Shown: piece after piece, positions 53,566 through 62,553 of the stretch
Layout of the letters: each line of letters starts with the position of its first letter
Numbering within the stretch: the stretch's first letter is position 1
Position numbers and translations under genes: made by a program
Notes under the pieces: model-generated
What the model was told of the DNA's origin: nothing
What the model saw: only the letters and a program-made list of their open reading frames with translations
The model's database searches: none
DNA from: CBDAQD01 sp965275905
GTDB taxonomy: Bacteria; Pseudomonadota; Alphaproteobacteria; Rhizobiales; JAJFHC01
Length of the DNA: 64,000 nt
Assembly: GCA_965275905.1 (NCBI GenBank)
Contig: CBDHYJ010000076.1
Span: 1-64,000, forward strand
Direction: 5' to 3'

Positions 53566-53966
53566 CCCAGTCCCTATCTTAATGCGCCGCAGTTCGTTGG
53601 ATCGAGACTTCTGCCGCGCCATCTCAACCTTTGCCATCGCAAAGATTATGCGCACTTACTTAAGGGAGAGTTACGACCGGTTGGGCCGACTTGGCGGAAA
53701 TTCGGGGAAAACCCGAAAATGTATTGAGTCGTCGCGCCTTTCACGATGCTCTGTCAGGCTGTTGCGGCGGCAGCAGTTAATTCAACCGGTGTTGATTGTC
53801 ATCTTCGCCAATTCGCCATTAAGTTGTGTGTTAGACTACCTCAATTGCCCGGAGCCTTCTGCCGGACGTTCCTACGGCAATATCGGCGTGGCCGTTCCTG
53901 CTGCGCCAAGCGTCGTTCGACACCTGCCAAGGAGGGCTCGTCCGGGCTCATATGGAGGTGTGGGAA
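53566..53966. other. Divergent intergenic region, HerA-type gene / CBS gene
   Basis: 401 bases. A small hairpin TTCGGG-GAAAA-CCCGAA lies at 53701-53717. TCAAC-CGGT-GTTGA forms a short palindrome near 53780. I could not settle on a promoter with good -35 and -10 boxes. A longer N-terminus of the HerA-type protein, beginning up to 53655, is possible. Confidence 0.35.
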
Positions 53967-54401
53967 ATGAACGTCAGAGAGATCTTGAGCAACAAGCGAG
54001 CCGGCACCGTTACAGTCAGGCCTCAGGAAACGATCGATACGCTGTCCCATAGACTGAGACTGGAGCGAATCGGGGCTGTTGTCGTGAGCTCAGACGGTGA
54101 ACACGTCGACGGCATTATCTCCGAGCGCGACATCGTCCACGGTATTGCGGAATACGGCGAAGAGCTGCTCGACATGCCGGTCTCGGATCTTATGACCCGG
54201 CAGGTTGCCACCTGCGCGACTGAAGACAGCCTCAAGGACCTGATGCACACGATGACGTCCCGGCGTATTCGCCACCTGCCGGCCGTCGAAGACGGACGGC
54301 TGGTCGGGATTGTCAGCATCGGTGATGTCGTGAAGAACCGTCTCGATGAAATGGAGATGGAAACGGCAGTCCTGCGCGACTACGCAATCGCGCGCGCCTA
54401 A
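53967..54401 (+). CDS. Tandem CBS domain protein
   Basis: 144 residues from ATG 53967, with GGAGG about nine bases before. Two CBS motifs fill the protein: MNVREILSNKRAGTVTVRPQ to VVVSSDGEHVDGIISERDIV, and VSDLMTRQVATCATEDSLKD to LPAVEDGRLVGIVSIGDVVK. CBS pairs bind adenosine nucleotides (AMP, ATP, SAM or NADH) and act as energy or redox sensors. With no attached enzyme it must regulate a separate partner. It is the first gene of the 54-58 kb regulatory cluster, convergent with the unknown gene. Confidence 0.92.
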   Translation: MNVREILSNKRAGTVTVRPQETIDTLSHRLRLERIGAVVVSSDGEHVDGIISERDIVHGIAEYGEELLDMPVSDLMTRQVATCATEDSLKDLMHTMTSRRIRHLPAVEDGRLVGIVSIGDVVKNRLDEMEMETAVLRDYAIARA

Positions 54402-54498
54402 CTGCACAAATTCCGGCTGGAATTTCGTGCCGAAGTGATCTCATGGGATCGGACGAAGCGGAATTGCTGCCGATCATGGCTTATCGGCGGTGACGGAC

Positions 54499-55077
54499 CT
54501 ATCCGCCGGGCTTCAGGTCGTGCAGTTGCACTGTGCCAATTGAGTGGAAGAGCATTATCTCGCCGTAGACGCGCTCCTCGCGTGCAGTCCGAACAGGGAC
54601 AACCAGCAACGCCGCGCCGGATTGCAATTGATCATCCAGATTGCGCGACAGACCTGATGCAAACCAGTCTTCAAAACTCAGGATGCGGTCGGCTGCTTTC
54701 CGCATGCTGTTTTCCCTGAATTCGGGCCTTGAGGAGATTGGTACCTTGGAGCCGGCCAACCGAATGAGGACCACCGGTTCGTCTTCATTTCCGGCCCGCC
54801 CGATAGGTGGAAAACGGGCCTCCAGTTCTCCGCCAAGCGCGCCGACGTCGGCCACAAGAGCCATTTCACGCCGATCGCCACCCTCGATTGCAAGTTCGTC
54901 GATGGCAACCAGCAAGCCGCCCAGAGATTCGAACACGCCGACCAGAATGCGTTCCCGGCGATCTGCTCCACTTTCCTGGTCTCTCTCCGGCATATGGGCG
55001 ATCGCTATTTCATTCACATCGACACGGACATGTGAGCCCGCTGATCTGGTCATGCAATCAATGTCCGCCAATTTCAC
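54499..55077 (-). CDS. Hypothetical protein downstream of the FixK-like regulator
   Basis: About 192 residues; I recognise no family. Visible features are an N-terminal ERILVGVFESLGGLLVAIDE, LVADVGALGGELEARFPPIG, VVLIRLAGSKVPI and a C-terminal half FEDWFASGLSRNLDDQLQSG, then VVPVRTAREERVYGE. No signal peptide or membrane helix. The start is unsure: GTG 55077 lies eight bases after the fixK-like stop; ATG 55053 and ATG 55107 are options. Codon pattern and absence of a competing frame support it. It is probably cotranscribed with the regulator, but its role cannot be told. Confidence 0.6.
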   Translation of the reverse strand: MKLADIDCMTRSAGSHVRVDVNEIAIAHMPERDQESGADRRERILVGVFESLGGLLVAIDELAIEGGDRREMALVADVGALGGELEARFPPIGRAGNEDEPVVLIRLAGSKVPISSRPEFRENSMRKAADRILSFEDWFASGLSRNLDDQLQSGAALLVVPVRTAREERVYGEIMLFHSIGTVQLHDLKPGG

Positions 55078-55084
55078 GCCTCGC

Positions 55085-55750
55085 TCACAGATCCAGGCCA
55101 TCGCCATTGGCGAGACCTTCGAGCCTGTCCAGATCGCGCATCATGACAGTGTGCGGCTCCGGCATATCAATTACACCCTGAAGACGCAGCTTGGTGAGGT
55201 TGCGGCTGACCGTTTCAACCGTGAGCCCGAGGTAATCCGCGATGTCGGTTCTGGTCATCGGGAGGTGGATTTCGTCGGCCCCGGAATCCTGCCTTGCGAG
55301 CGCCAGGAGAAAGGATGTCACCTTTTCGATCGCCGATTTGCAGCCCAGCATGACCGAATGATCATGCAGTGCGGCAAGTTGTGTTGCCGCTGACTGCAAC
55401 AGCTTCTCACCCAGTTCCGGACGATCCTTGATCGCACTCAGGATTGCGTTTGTCGGAATGCTTCGAAGGCGTGCGGGCGAGACGGCATCACAACTGAATT
55501 TGTAACGATCTTCCTGACCCAGTCCGATCAGGTCGCCCGGATAGCAGAATGAGATGACATGCCGCCGGCCATCCGCCAGCAGTCGCGAATTGCAGACCAC
55601 TCCTTCAATCACTTCATACAGGAAGCCGGCGTCGTCACCTTCGCAAAATACCGGCTCCTGAGCGCTGTAGAAACGGATGTGAGCACCGTCCCCGGCAATG
55701 TCGATCCGCGATTCCGCAGTCGGAAGTAGCGAGGAAGCTGATGCATACAT
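55085..55750 (-). CDS. Crp/Fnr family regulator, FixK-like
   Basis: 221 residues from ATG 55750, with AAAGGATC before it. A cyclic-nucleotide-binding-type domain (EPVFCEGDDAGFLYEVIEGV, VISFCYPGDLIGLG) leads to a helix-turn-helix with LPMTRTDIADYLGLTVETVS followed by RNLTKL. The ETVSR recognition motif predicts TTGAT-N4-ATCAA sites. It has no N-terminal CxxC cluster, so it is not a classical oxygen-sensing FNR; FixK-type proteins work under control of a separate sensor. Scattered cysteines (FC, VC, SC) remain. It is divergent from the OmpR-type regulator and lies near the FixL-like kinase. Confidence 0.9.
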   Translation of the reverse strand: MYASASSLLPTAESRIDIAGDGAHIRFYSAQEPVFCEGDDAGFLYEVIEGVVCNSRLLADGRRHVISFCYPGDLIGLGQEDRYKFSCDAVSPARLRSIPTNAILSAIKDRPELGEKLLQSAATQLAALHDHSVMLGCKSAIEKVTSFLLALARQDSGADEIHLPMTRTDIADYLGLTVETVSRNLTKLRLQGVIDMPEPHTVMMRDLDRLEGLANGDGLDL

Positions 55751-56012
55751 AGCGCTGATCCTTTCCGTCCAAATCTGACCTGAGCCCACAAGCCCGTCGC
55801 CTGGAAACAATCAAACCGCTGTCATGTATGGCTGTTATCGCGTCTATGTATCAGTTTGTAATAGTGTGTAACGTGACGCGCGGACAACTCTCCAAATCCT
55901 GAAACGCGACATCATGTTAGAGCCATATGCGGTTCTGCCGATGTATACTGTCTCTCGGGTCAATGAACCGCTGTGGAATTGCCTTTCAGAGTTGGATCTC
56001 GCGAATCTCGAC

Positions 56013-56744
56013 ATGGAAACGCCGAATCACATTCTTGTCGTCGATGACGATCCCAAAGTCCGGAAACTGCTGCGCCGGTGTTTCGAGATGGAGGGATACC
56101 GTGTCAGCGAAGCGACTGACAGCCAGTCGGTCGCTGCGAACATGGCAAATGACCCCATCGACCTCATTACGCTTGACCTCGGGCTGGGACAGGAAGACGG
56201 CCTGACCATCGCGAGAGACATTCGTGCCAGCTCCGACATCCCGATTATCATGCTCACCGGCAAGGGCGACATGATCGACAAGGTGGTCGGGCTGGAAGTG
56301 GGCGCCGACGACTACATCGCCAAGCCGTTTCACGTTCGTGAAGTGCTGGCCCGGGTGCGGTCGGTAATGAGGCGTTCCGCTCGGCAGCCGCAGCCTCAGA
56401 CTGCACCGGCAGGGCAACAGTCCGACCGGAGGTTCAAATTCGGAGAATGGATCGTTGATTTCGCTGCATTCGACCTGCGGGCGGAAGACGGCAACGCTGT
56501 CGATCTCACCAGCGGCGAATTCCAATTGCTGGAAGTCTTCGTAAACCGGCCGAACCGGATCCTTTCGCGCGACCAGCTCATGGATTTGCTGAAGGGACAC
56601 GACTGGACACCGAATGATCGCAGCATCGACAATCAGATTGCCCGGCTGCGCAAGAAGATCGAGCCCAAACCCGACAGGCCTTCCCTCATCAAGACGGTGC
56701 GCGGCATCGGATACAGCTTCGTGTCCGAGGTGACACCTGTCTAG
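56013..56744 (+). CDS. OmpR/PhoB-family response regulator
   Basis: 243 residues from ATG 56013 (METPNHILVVDDDPKVRKLL). Phosphoacceptor Asp in DLITLDLGLGQEDGLTIARD, Thr in IIMLTGKGD, Lys in GADDYIAKPFHVREVLARVR. The C-terminal winged helix has LTSGEFQLLEVFVNRPNRIL, DRSIDNQIARLRKKI and IKTVRGIGYSFV. The frame also extends to 55914 but without family match. It is divergent from the FixK-like gene and convergent with the hybrid kinase, the most likely partner by position. Confidence 0.92.
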   Translation: METPNHILVVDDDPKVRKLLRRCFEMEGYRVSEATDSQSVAANMANDPIDLITLDLGLGQEDGLTIARDIRASSDIPIIMLTGKGDMIDKVVGLEVGADDYIAKPFHVREVLARVRSVMRRSARQPQPQTAPAGQQSDRRFKFGEWIVDFAAFDLRAEDGNAVDLTSGEFQLLEVFVNRPNRILSRDQLMDLLKGHDWTPNDRSIDNQIARLRKKIEPKPDRPSLIKTVRGIGYSFVSEVTPV

Positions 56745-56757
56745 AGTGATGCCCAGC

Positions 56758-58299
56758 TCAGTTATCCTGTAGAGCGTTGCTCAAGGCGGCCGCAAGATCA
56801 GGCTGACGATAGGGTTTGCGCAGGAGCCTGAGATGTTGGGTGTCAAGATCCTCGGCATGGACAAGCTCTTCCGCATATCCCGACGTCAGCAGCAATCTGG
56901 TTGCCGGATAGAGGTCGCGTACCCGTTTGCAGAGCTCATAGCCCGAGATGCCGCCAGGCATCACGAGGTCAGTGAAAACAAGATCCACGCTGCGGTTGCC
57001 TGAAAGGATCTCTAAGGCCTCCTCGCCATTTGGTGCCTCCAAAACGGAATATCCCAGTTGCCGGACACGCGTCACCGTAAGCCGCCGCACATGGTGGTTG
57101 TCTTCGACGATCAGGACCATCTGCCCCTGCCCTCGCGCAATCTCGGTCTGCTGCTGTGGTTTGGCGCCCGCTTTTGAGTCAGCGGCGATACGTGGCAGGT
57201 AAACGTTCACCGTCGTGCCGCGCTCGACTTCGCTGTAGATTGTGGCGTGACCACCGGATTGGCGTGCCAGACCGTAGACCATCGAAAGGCCCAGGCCGGT
57301 GCCGCGTCCGCCCTCCTTTGTCGTGAAGAACGGCTCGAACGCGCGCTCGATCACGGCATCAGGCATACCGTGCCCGGTATCAGAAATGGAGAGGCGGACA
57401 TATTCTCCGGGGGCGAGTCCCGTCTCCCGGGCTATGTAATCCTCGTCAATAACTGCATTGCTGGTCTCGAGCACCAGCTTGCCGCCACTTTGCATGGCAT
57501 CCCGGGCATTGACGGCCAGATTCACGATCATGTTCTCGACCTGCGACGGATCGGCTTTGGTCATCCACAGTTCCGGGCTCAGAGCCGTGCTCAGGTCGAT
57601 CATGCTGCCCAGCGTACGATGGAGCAGGTCCGTGAGTCCGAGCACGAGCCCGTTCATGTCGACGATCTCCGGCTCAAGATGTGAACGCCGCGCGAATGCC
57701 AGCAGCCGTTCCGTAAGCCTTGCGCCCATGTCGGCAGCTTCCTGCGCCTCTTGAAGAAGTTCGCGCTGCCCTTGATCCGTCAACTGCATCTCGAGCAGTT
57801 CAAGGTTGCCGATCACCACGGTAAGGAGGTTGTTGAAATCGTGTGCCACTCCGCCGGTCAGCTGACCAACCGCTTCCATCTTGTGCGCATGGACAAGGGC
57901 GGACTCCGCGGCCTTGCGATCGGTCAGGTCGTGGATGATGCCGCTGAAGAACGTTTTGCCGCTGATCTCCAGCTGGCTCACTGAAAGATGCATCGGAAAG
58001 ACCGTTCCGTCCTTCTTCCTGCCGATCACTTCCCGGCCGATACCAATTATCCTGCGCTCGCCCGTGGACAGGTAGTGCTGGATGTATCCGTCATGCTCCG
58101 CGCGGTACGGCGGCGGCATGAGGATGTTGACATTGTTGCCGATCAGGTCGATGGCGTCATATCCGAACAGCCTGCTGGCGGCCGGATTGACAGATTCTAT
58201 GATGCCGTATTCATCGATCGTAATGATGGCATCGACCGCAGCCTCGAGGAGGGCATTGAGCTTTGACGCTTTCGCTTCCAGAGAGTCCTTGTCGTCCAT
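56758..58299 (-). CDS. FixL-like PAS hybrid sensor histidine kinase
   Basis: 513 residues. One PAS domain (about 10-130) opens LLEAAVDAIITIDEYGIIES and holds EHDGYIQHYLSTGERRIIGI: His69 and Arg89 align without gaps with FixL His200 (heme ligand) and Arg220 (oxygen-sensing), while FixL Arg206 is His75 here. Then HisKA with QLTGGVAHDFNNLLTVVIGN, HATPase with IVNLAVNARDAM, SDTGHGMP and GTGLGLSMVYGLA, and a C-terminal receiver with VDLVFTDLVMPGGISGYELC. No membrane segment, so it is a soluble sensor. Heme binding is inferred. ATG 58314 is an alternative start. Confidence 0.9.
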   Translation of the reverse strand: MDDKDSLEAKASKLNALLEAAVDAIITIDEYGIIESVNPAASRLFGYDAIDLIGNNVNILMPPPYRAEHDGYIQHYLSTGERRIIGIGREVIGRKKDGTVFPMHLSVSQLEISGKTFFSGIIHDLTDRKAAESALVHAHKMEAVGQLTGGVAHDFNNLLTVVIGNLELLEMQLTDQGQRELLQEAQEAADMGARLTERLLAFARRSHLEPEIVDMNGLVLGLTDLLHRTLGSMIDLSTALSPELWMTKADPSQVENMIVNLAVNARDAMQSGGKLVLETSNAVIDEDYIARETGLAPGEYVRLSISDTGHGMPDAVIERAFEPFFTTKEGGRGTGLGLSMVYGLARQSGGHATIYSEVERGTTVNVYLPRIAADSKAGAKPQQQTEIARGQGQMVLIVEDNHHVRRLTVTRVRQLGYSVLEAPNGEEALEILSGNRSVDLVFTDLVMPGGISGYELCKRVRDLYPATRLLLTSGYAEELVHAEDLDTQHLRLLRKPYRQPDLAAALSNALQDN

Positions 58300-58698
58300 A
58301 GTCTTGCCGGGCATTGGATGGGACGGACAGCGTTAGCAGGAATACGCCTGCCGGGAAACCGGAACCCGAGCGCATCGGCTTGTGTTATTGGGGCACCAGT
58401 CCGCAGGAAATCCGCCGCGAATGCGGGATCCGGGCTTGAATTCTCTGCCAGATGCGCTAAATCGCTCGGTGTTGCGAGGCGCGGGACCTTATCGGTAACG
58501 TGCCGGGGAAACAGTCTGCGGCGGCGCACTTAAGCGCCCATTCCTGCAACACCTGAACCGAAAGAGACAAATTCGGACGGCGTCTTCCGGCAACGTGGCG
58601 ACAGCATTCGCCCGTCGGACAGTCAGAACCGGTTTGTCCGACATCGACGGGCCGCGAACAGCAGACGCGCGGCGCAAATCTGAACCAGACCGAAGACC
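58300..58698. other. Intergenic region, FixL-like kinase / zinc-ribbon gene
   Basis: 399 bases between divergent genes. I see no credible gene on either strand, no clear promoter boxes and no TTGAT-N4-ATCAA site. It may hold divergent promoters not of the standard type. Confidence 0.4.
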
Positions 58699-58851
58699 AT
58701 GAAGTCCACCTACAAGAAACCCGAAGCCGATACCAAGACAGATGCCAAGAAGCGAAAATGCCTGATGTGCGGAACAAAGTTCCAGAGCGCGTGGGTCGGC
58801 GAGCGCATCTGCGGGAAATGCAAATCCACCAACGCCTGGCGCAACGGCTGA
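58699..58851 (+). CDS. Small zinc-ribbon protein (50 residues)
   Basis: Begins MKSTYKKPEADTKTDAKKRK, a basic lysine-rich tail, then CLMCGTKFQSAWVGERICGK followed by CKSTNAWRNG. The two CxxC pairs, 16 residues between them, form a zinc-ribbon pattern. The ribosome binding site is weak, but the cysteine spacing would be unlikely by chance. Possibly a small nucleic-acid-binding or assembly protein. No family name can be given; it stands alone between the sensor kinase and DUF4389. Confidence 0.7.
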   Translation: MKSTYKKPEADTKTDAKKRKCLMCGTKFQSAWVGERICGKCKSTNAWRNG

Positions 58852-59040
58852 CGGGCATCCGGAGCCTCCCGGAAGAGCCCCGAGACGGCGGAAAAATCGT
58901 CGCGATTCAGAATTTGACCTGAGTCATTGGCTGACTTTGCGCCGATCGCAACGATAGGGCAGCGATCAAAGTGCGGCAGTGCCAAACGCGCTGGGCCCGT
59001 GCTATTCGCGTATGCCATCAGCGACAGATCGGGTGAAGTC

Positions 59041-59319
59041 ATGGAAGCAGCGCAACACAGTGAAAGCGAGAGGAACAACATCTGGATTCGCGGGCTGGTC
59101 ATGTTGTTCTTCATCATTGCGTTCGGGCTGGCGCAGACGATCCAGAACATAACCGCAGTCATCCAGTTCGTTTGGCTGCTCGTGAATAAGGAGCCCAACG
59201 GGTTTCTCAGCCGCTTTGGCTCCTCTCTATCGAAGTGGTTTGCCGAAGTATCCCGGTTCCTCACCTGTGCAGGCGAAGAAAGGCCGTTTCCCTGGAGGGC
59301 ATGGCCGGAAGCCGACTAG
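59041..59319 (+). CDS. DUF4389 family membrane protein
   Basis: 92 residues with one strong hydrophobic stretch and a second weaker one: GLVMLFFIIAFGLAQTIQNI and TAVIQFVWLLVNKEP. The family pattern continues NGFLSRFGSSLSKWFAEVSR, FLTCAGEERPFPWRAWPE, the signature of DUF4389. Function unknown; likely a small inner-membrane protein. ATG 59041 is chosen because the upstream frame has no family match. Confidence 0.85.
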   Translation: MEAAQHSESERNNIWIRGLVMLFFIIAFGLAQTIQNITAVIQFVWLLVNKEPNGFLSRFGSSLSKWFAEVSRFLTCAGEERPFPWRAWPEAD

Positions 59320-59433
59320 CCCAAGCGCCCCCGGATGGCAGGTTGACCCACGTCAATTTCGCCCCGCCGCTGATCCGCTATCCAATAGTGCAGTGAGTTA
59401 AAGTGCATCTCTGCCGGCGGAGCGGTCTTTCGG

Positions 59434-60177
59434 ATGACAATTGTCTCGACACCGGCGTCTCCCAGCGTCGAAAGCCTGCCCACGCTTTCGTGCCAGGGCG
59501 TCACCAAGGTTTATCGAACCGGTGACGTCGAAGTCCATGCGCTTCGCGGAATCGAGCTCGAATTCTACGAATCCGAACTGGTTGTGCTTCTCGGTCCATC
59601 TGGAAGCGGGAAGTCAACGCTTCTGAATATTCTTGGCGGCCTCGATACGCCGACGGCTGGCGCGGTCTATTTCCGAGGAGACGAACTTACGGCTTTCGAC
59701 GAGTCCGCACTGACCCAGTATCGGCGTGATCATGTCGGCTTCGTGTTCCAGTTCTACAACCTGATCCCCAGTCTCACGGCGCGCGAAAACGTGGCGCTCG
59801 TGACCGAGATCGCACCCGATCCGATGAAACCGGCCGAAGCCCTGTCCATTGTCGGCCTCGAAGACCGTCTCGATCACTTCCCGGCACAGCTTTCGGGCGG
59901 CGAGCAGCAGCGCGTCGCCATCGCGCGGGCGGTCGCCAAACGGCCCGAAGTTCTGCTCTGCGACGAGCCCACCGGCGCGCTCGACAGTGAAACCGGCATC
60001 CAGGTCCTCGAAGCGATCGAACTCGTCAACCGCGAGGTCGGAACGACGACGGCGCTGATCACCCACAATACGACGATTGCCGACATGGCCGACCGGGTGA
60101 TCTCCTTTTCGGACGGCCAGATTGCGGAAGTCTACTCCAACGCGCGGCGCAAACCGGCCCGCGAACTGACCTGGTAG
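59434..60177 (+). CDS. ABC transporter ATP-binding protein (LolD/MacB type)
   Basis: 247 residues. Walker A VVLLGPSGSGKSTLLNILGG, Q-loop in GFVFQFYNLIPSLTARENVA, signature QLSGGEQQRVAIARAVAKRP, Walker B VLLCDEPTGALD, switch His in LITHNTTIADMADRV. This subfamily (type VII, MacB/LolD/FtsE) pairs with FtsX-like permeases that move lipids, peptides or toxins out of the membrane by mechanotransmission. The permease gene begins seven bases later and the adaptor follows it. Confidence 0.94.
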   Translation: MTIVSTPASPSVESLPTLSCQGVTKVYRTGDVEVHALRGIELEFYESELVVLLGPSGSGKSTLLNILGGLDTPTAGAVYFRGDELTAFDESALTQYRRDHVGFVFQFYNLIPSLTARENVALVTEIAPDPMKPAEALSIVGLEDRLDHFPAQLSGGEQQRVAIARAVAKRPEVLLCDEPTGALDSETGIQVLEAIELVNREVGTTTALITHNTTIADMADRVISFSDGQIAEVYSNARRKPARELTW

Positions 60178-60184
60178 CGGCGGG

Positions 60185-62548
60185 ATGCGCGCACTCGATC
60201 AAAAACTGGTCCGCGACATCCGCCGACTGCGCGGACAGGTGCTCGCCATCGCTCTGGTCGTTGCATCCGGCGTCGCCATTCTGGTGATGTCGCTCAGCAC
60301 CCTGGAGGCGCTCAAGGAAACCGGGGAGGCATACTACGAGCGATACCGGTTCGCGCATGTCTTCGCGCTACTGAAACGGGCGCCCGAACACGTCAAGGAC
60401 CGGATCGCCAAGATCGACGGCGTGCAGACCATTGAGACCCGAATCGTCGAGTTCGCCACACTCGACATTGCCGGTTTCGCCGAGCCGGTCATGGGACAGC
60501 TCGTATCTATCCCGGAGCGTTCCGAGGCACATCTCAACCGGCTGGTCATGCGCGCCGGCCGTGGCGTCCATCCGGGAAAGCCGGACGAGGCGGTGCTCAA
60601 CGAGCCCTTCGCAGAGGCGCACGGGCTGACCATCGGCAGCTCGCTTCAGGCCATTATCAATGGAAACAAGCGAACGTTGCGCGTGGTCGGAATCGCGCTC
60701 TCGCCCGAATTCATCTACACGATCGGCCCCGGCGCGCTGATGCCGGACGAAAAACGCTTCGGCGTGATCTGGCTCGGCCGAGAAGCCCTTGCCGCCGCGT
60801 TTGATCTCGATGGCGCCTTTAACAGTGTTTCGCTGACTCTGATGCGCGGCATCGATCCGCGCGCCGTGATCGAGAGACTTGACCGGCTGCTCGACAGGTT
60901 CGGAGGGGCCGGGGCATACGCCCGGAAGGATCAGATATCCAACTGGTTTCTGATGAACGAGCTCGACCAGTTGCGCACCATGGCGACGATTCTTCCGACG
61001 ATCTTCCTCGCGGTGGCTGCCTTTCTGGCGAACATGGTCCTGCGCAGGTTGATCGCAACCGAGCGCAGCGAAATCGGTCTGATGAAGGCCTTCGGCTACA
61101 GCAATCTGGCCGTCGGCTGGCACTACACCAAAATGGTCATCGTCATCGTCGGCATCGGGGTCGTGCTCGGCTTCGTCCTGGGCGCCGGGCTCGGGCGGTT
61201 CAACACCCAGCAATACGCCGGGATATTCACGTTCCCGTTCCTGCTCTACCGGCCAAGCGTGTGGGCGTTCGCTGCGGCAGGCGCTGTCAGCCTGGTGGCC
61301 GCGCTGGCGGGGACCATAAGTGCCGTGCGGGCTGCAGTCGCATTGCCGCCGGCCGAGGCCATCAGGCCGCCCGCTCCACCGCTGTTTCAGCGCGACGGGG
61401 TTCTGTCGGGGACCGTTGGACGCTGGCTCGACCAGTCCACCCGGATCATTCTGCGACAGATGACACGCTGGCCTCTGCGCTCGGGGCTCACCGCGATAGG
61501 GATTGCCGCGACGGTGGGTGTTTCGGTGATGACATTCCAGTGGTTCGACGTGATCAACCACCTCATCACCTCCCAGTTCTACGACGCTCAGAGGCAGACG
61601 CTTACCGTCGGCCTCGCCGACTCCAGATCATCCAGCACATTGCATGCATTCGATCGTATGCCCGGCGTGCTCTCGACCCAGCCCAGCCGTGGTGTCAGCG
61701 CCCGGTTCGAATTCGGGCTCAAGTCCCATCGCGGTTCGGTCGAGGGTGTTGTCCCGGACGCTCATCTCAAGATCGTCCACGACGTCGGCGGACGGACGGT
61801 CCGGGTGCCGCCACGTGGTCTGCTGCTCTCAACCGTGCTTGCGGAGAAGCTGGGCGTCGAGCGCGGCGATCAGGTTACCGTAAAGGTGCTGGAGGGCCGC
61901 CGTCCGGTTCGGCAGATCCCGGTCGTCGATACATTCGAGACCTATATCGGGACACCGGCCTATATGAACCTAGAGGCGCTCAACAGGATGCTGCGCGAGC
62001 CGCCGAGTCTTCAGCTTGTCGATCTTCTGGTCGACAAAACCCGTGAGCCGGAACTGTTCGCGCACCTGAAGGACCTGCCGTCAATCGCCGCCGTCACGCT
62101 CAAGGAGGCGGCGGTGGTGAAGTTCAATGAGACGATCGGCAAGACCATTCTGGTCTTTGTCACTTTCTTTATCGGCTTCGCCTGCACTCTGGCGTTCGGC
62201 GTCGTCTACAACAGTGTTCGCATCGCCCTGTCAGAACGCGGTCGCGAGCTTGCCACGCTCAGGGTGCTTGGTTTCAGCCGGGCGGAGATTTCGTACATCC
62301 TGCTCGGCGAAGTCGGCATCCTCGTTTTCATCGGCCTGCCGACAGGATGTCTGGTCGGCTACGGCCTCTGCCTGCTCATGAATTCGGCATTCGCAACCGA
62401 ACTCTTCCGCCTTCCTTTCGTCATCGAAGCGGCGACCTACGGCCTCGCCATGACAGTCGCCCTGATTGCGACGTCCGCATCAGCAGCACTCGTCAGGCGG
62501 CGCGTCGACCGGCTCGACCTGATCGCCGTGCTGAAAACCCGGGAGTAA
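60185..62548 (+). CDS. FtsX-like ABC transporter permease
   Basis: 787 residues, two FtsX domains. An N-terminal helix (VLAIALVVASGVAILVMSLS), a periplasmic domain, three helices around residues 265-380, a further helix after RSGLTAIGIAATVGVSVMTF, a second periplasmic domain, then three final helices around 650-770. Eight helices in all suggest one chain carrying both halves, as in DevC/YbbP-like members, not the four-helix MacB. The second FtsX block has VYNSVRIALSERGRELATLR, the coupling-helix motif, with ATERSEIGLMKAFGYSN in the first. Substrate unknown. Confidence 0.9.
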   Translation: MRALDQKLVRDIRRLRGQVLAIALVVASGVAILVMSLSTLEALKETGEAYYERYRFAHVFALLKRAPEHVKDRIAKIDGVQTIETRIVEFATLDIAGFAEPVMGQLVSIPERSEAHLNRLVMRAGRGVHPGKPDEAVLNEPFAEAHGLTIGSSLQAIINGNKRTLRVVGIALSPEFIYTIGPGALMPDEKRFGVIWLGREALAAAFDLDGAFNSVSLTLMRGIDPRAVIERLDRLLDRFGGAGAYARKDQISNWFLMNELDQLRTMATILPTIFLAVAAFLANMVLRRLIATERSEIGLMKAFGYSNLAVGWHYTKMVIVIVGIGVVLGFVLGAGLGRFNTQQYAGIFTFPFLLYRPSVWAFAAAGAVSLVAALAGTISAVRAAVALPPAEAIRPPAPPLFQRDGVLSGTVGRWLDQSTRIILRQMTRWPLRSGLTAIGIAATVGVSVMTFQWFDVINHLITSQFYDAQRQTLTVGLADSRSSSTLHAFDRMPGVLSTQPSRGVSARFEFGLKSHRGSVEGVVPDAHLKIVHDVGGRTVRVPPRGLLLSTVLAEKLGVERGDQVTVKVLEGRRPVRQIPVVDTFETYIGTPAYMNLEALNRMLREPPSLQLVDLLVDKTREPELFAHLKDLPSIAAVTLKEAAVVKFNETIGKTILVFVTFFIGFACTLAFGVVYNSVRIALSERGRELATLRVLGFSRAEISYILLGEVGILVFIGLPTGCLVGYGLCLLMNSAFATELFRLPFVIEAATYGLAMTVALIATSASAALVRRRVDRLDLIAVLKTRE

Positions 62549-62553
62549 GAACG

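Noticed and set aside
55751..56012. FNR/FixK box between the FixK-like gene and the response regulator
   Set aside because: No TTGAT-N4-ATCAA match with both halves intact was found.
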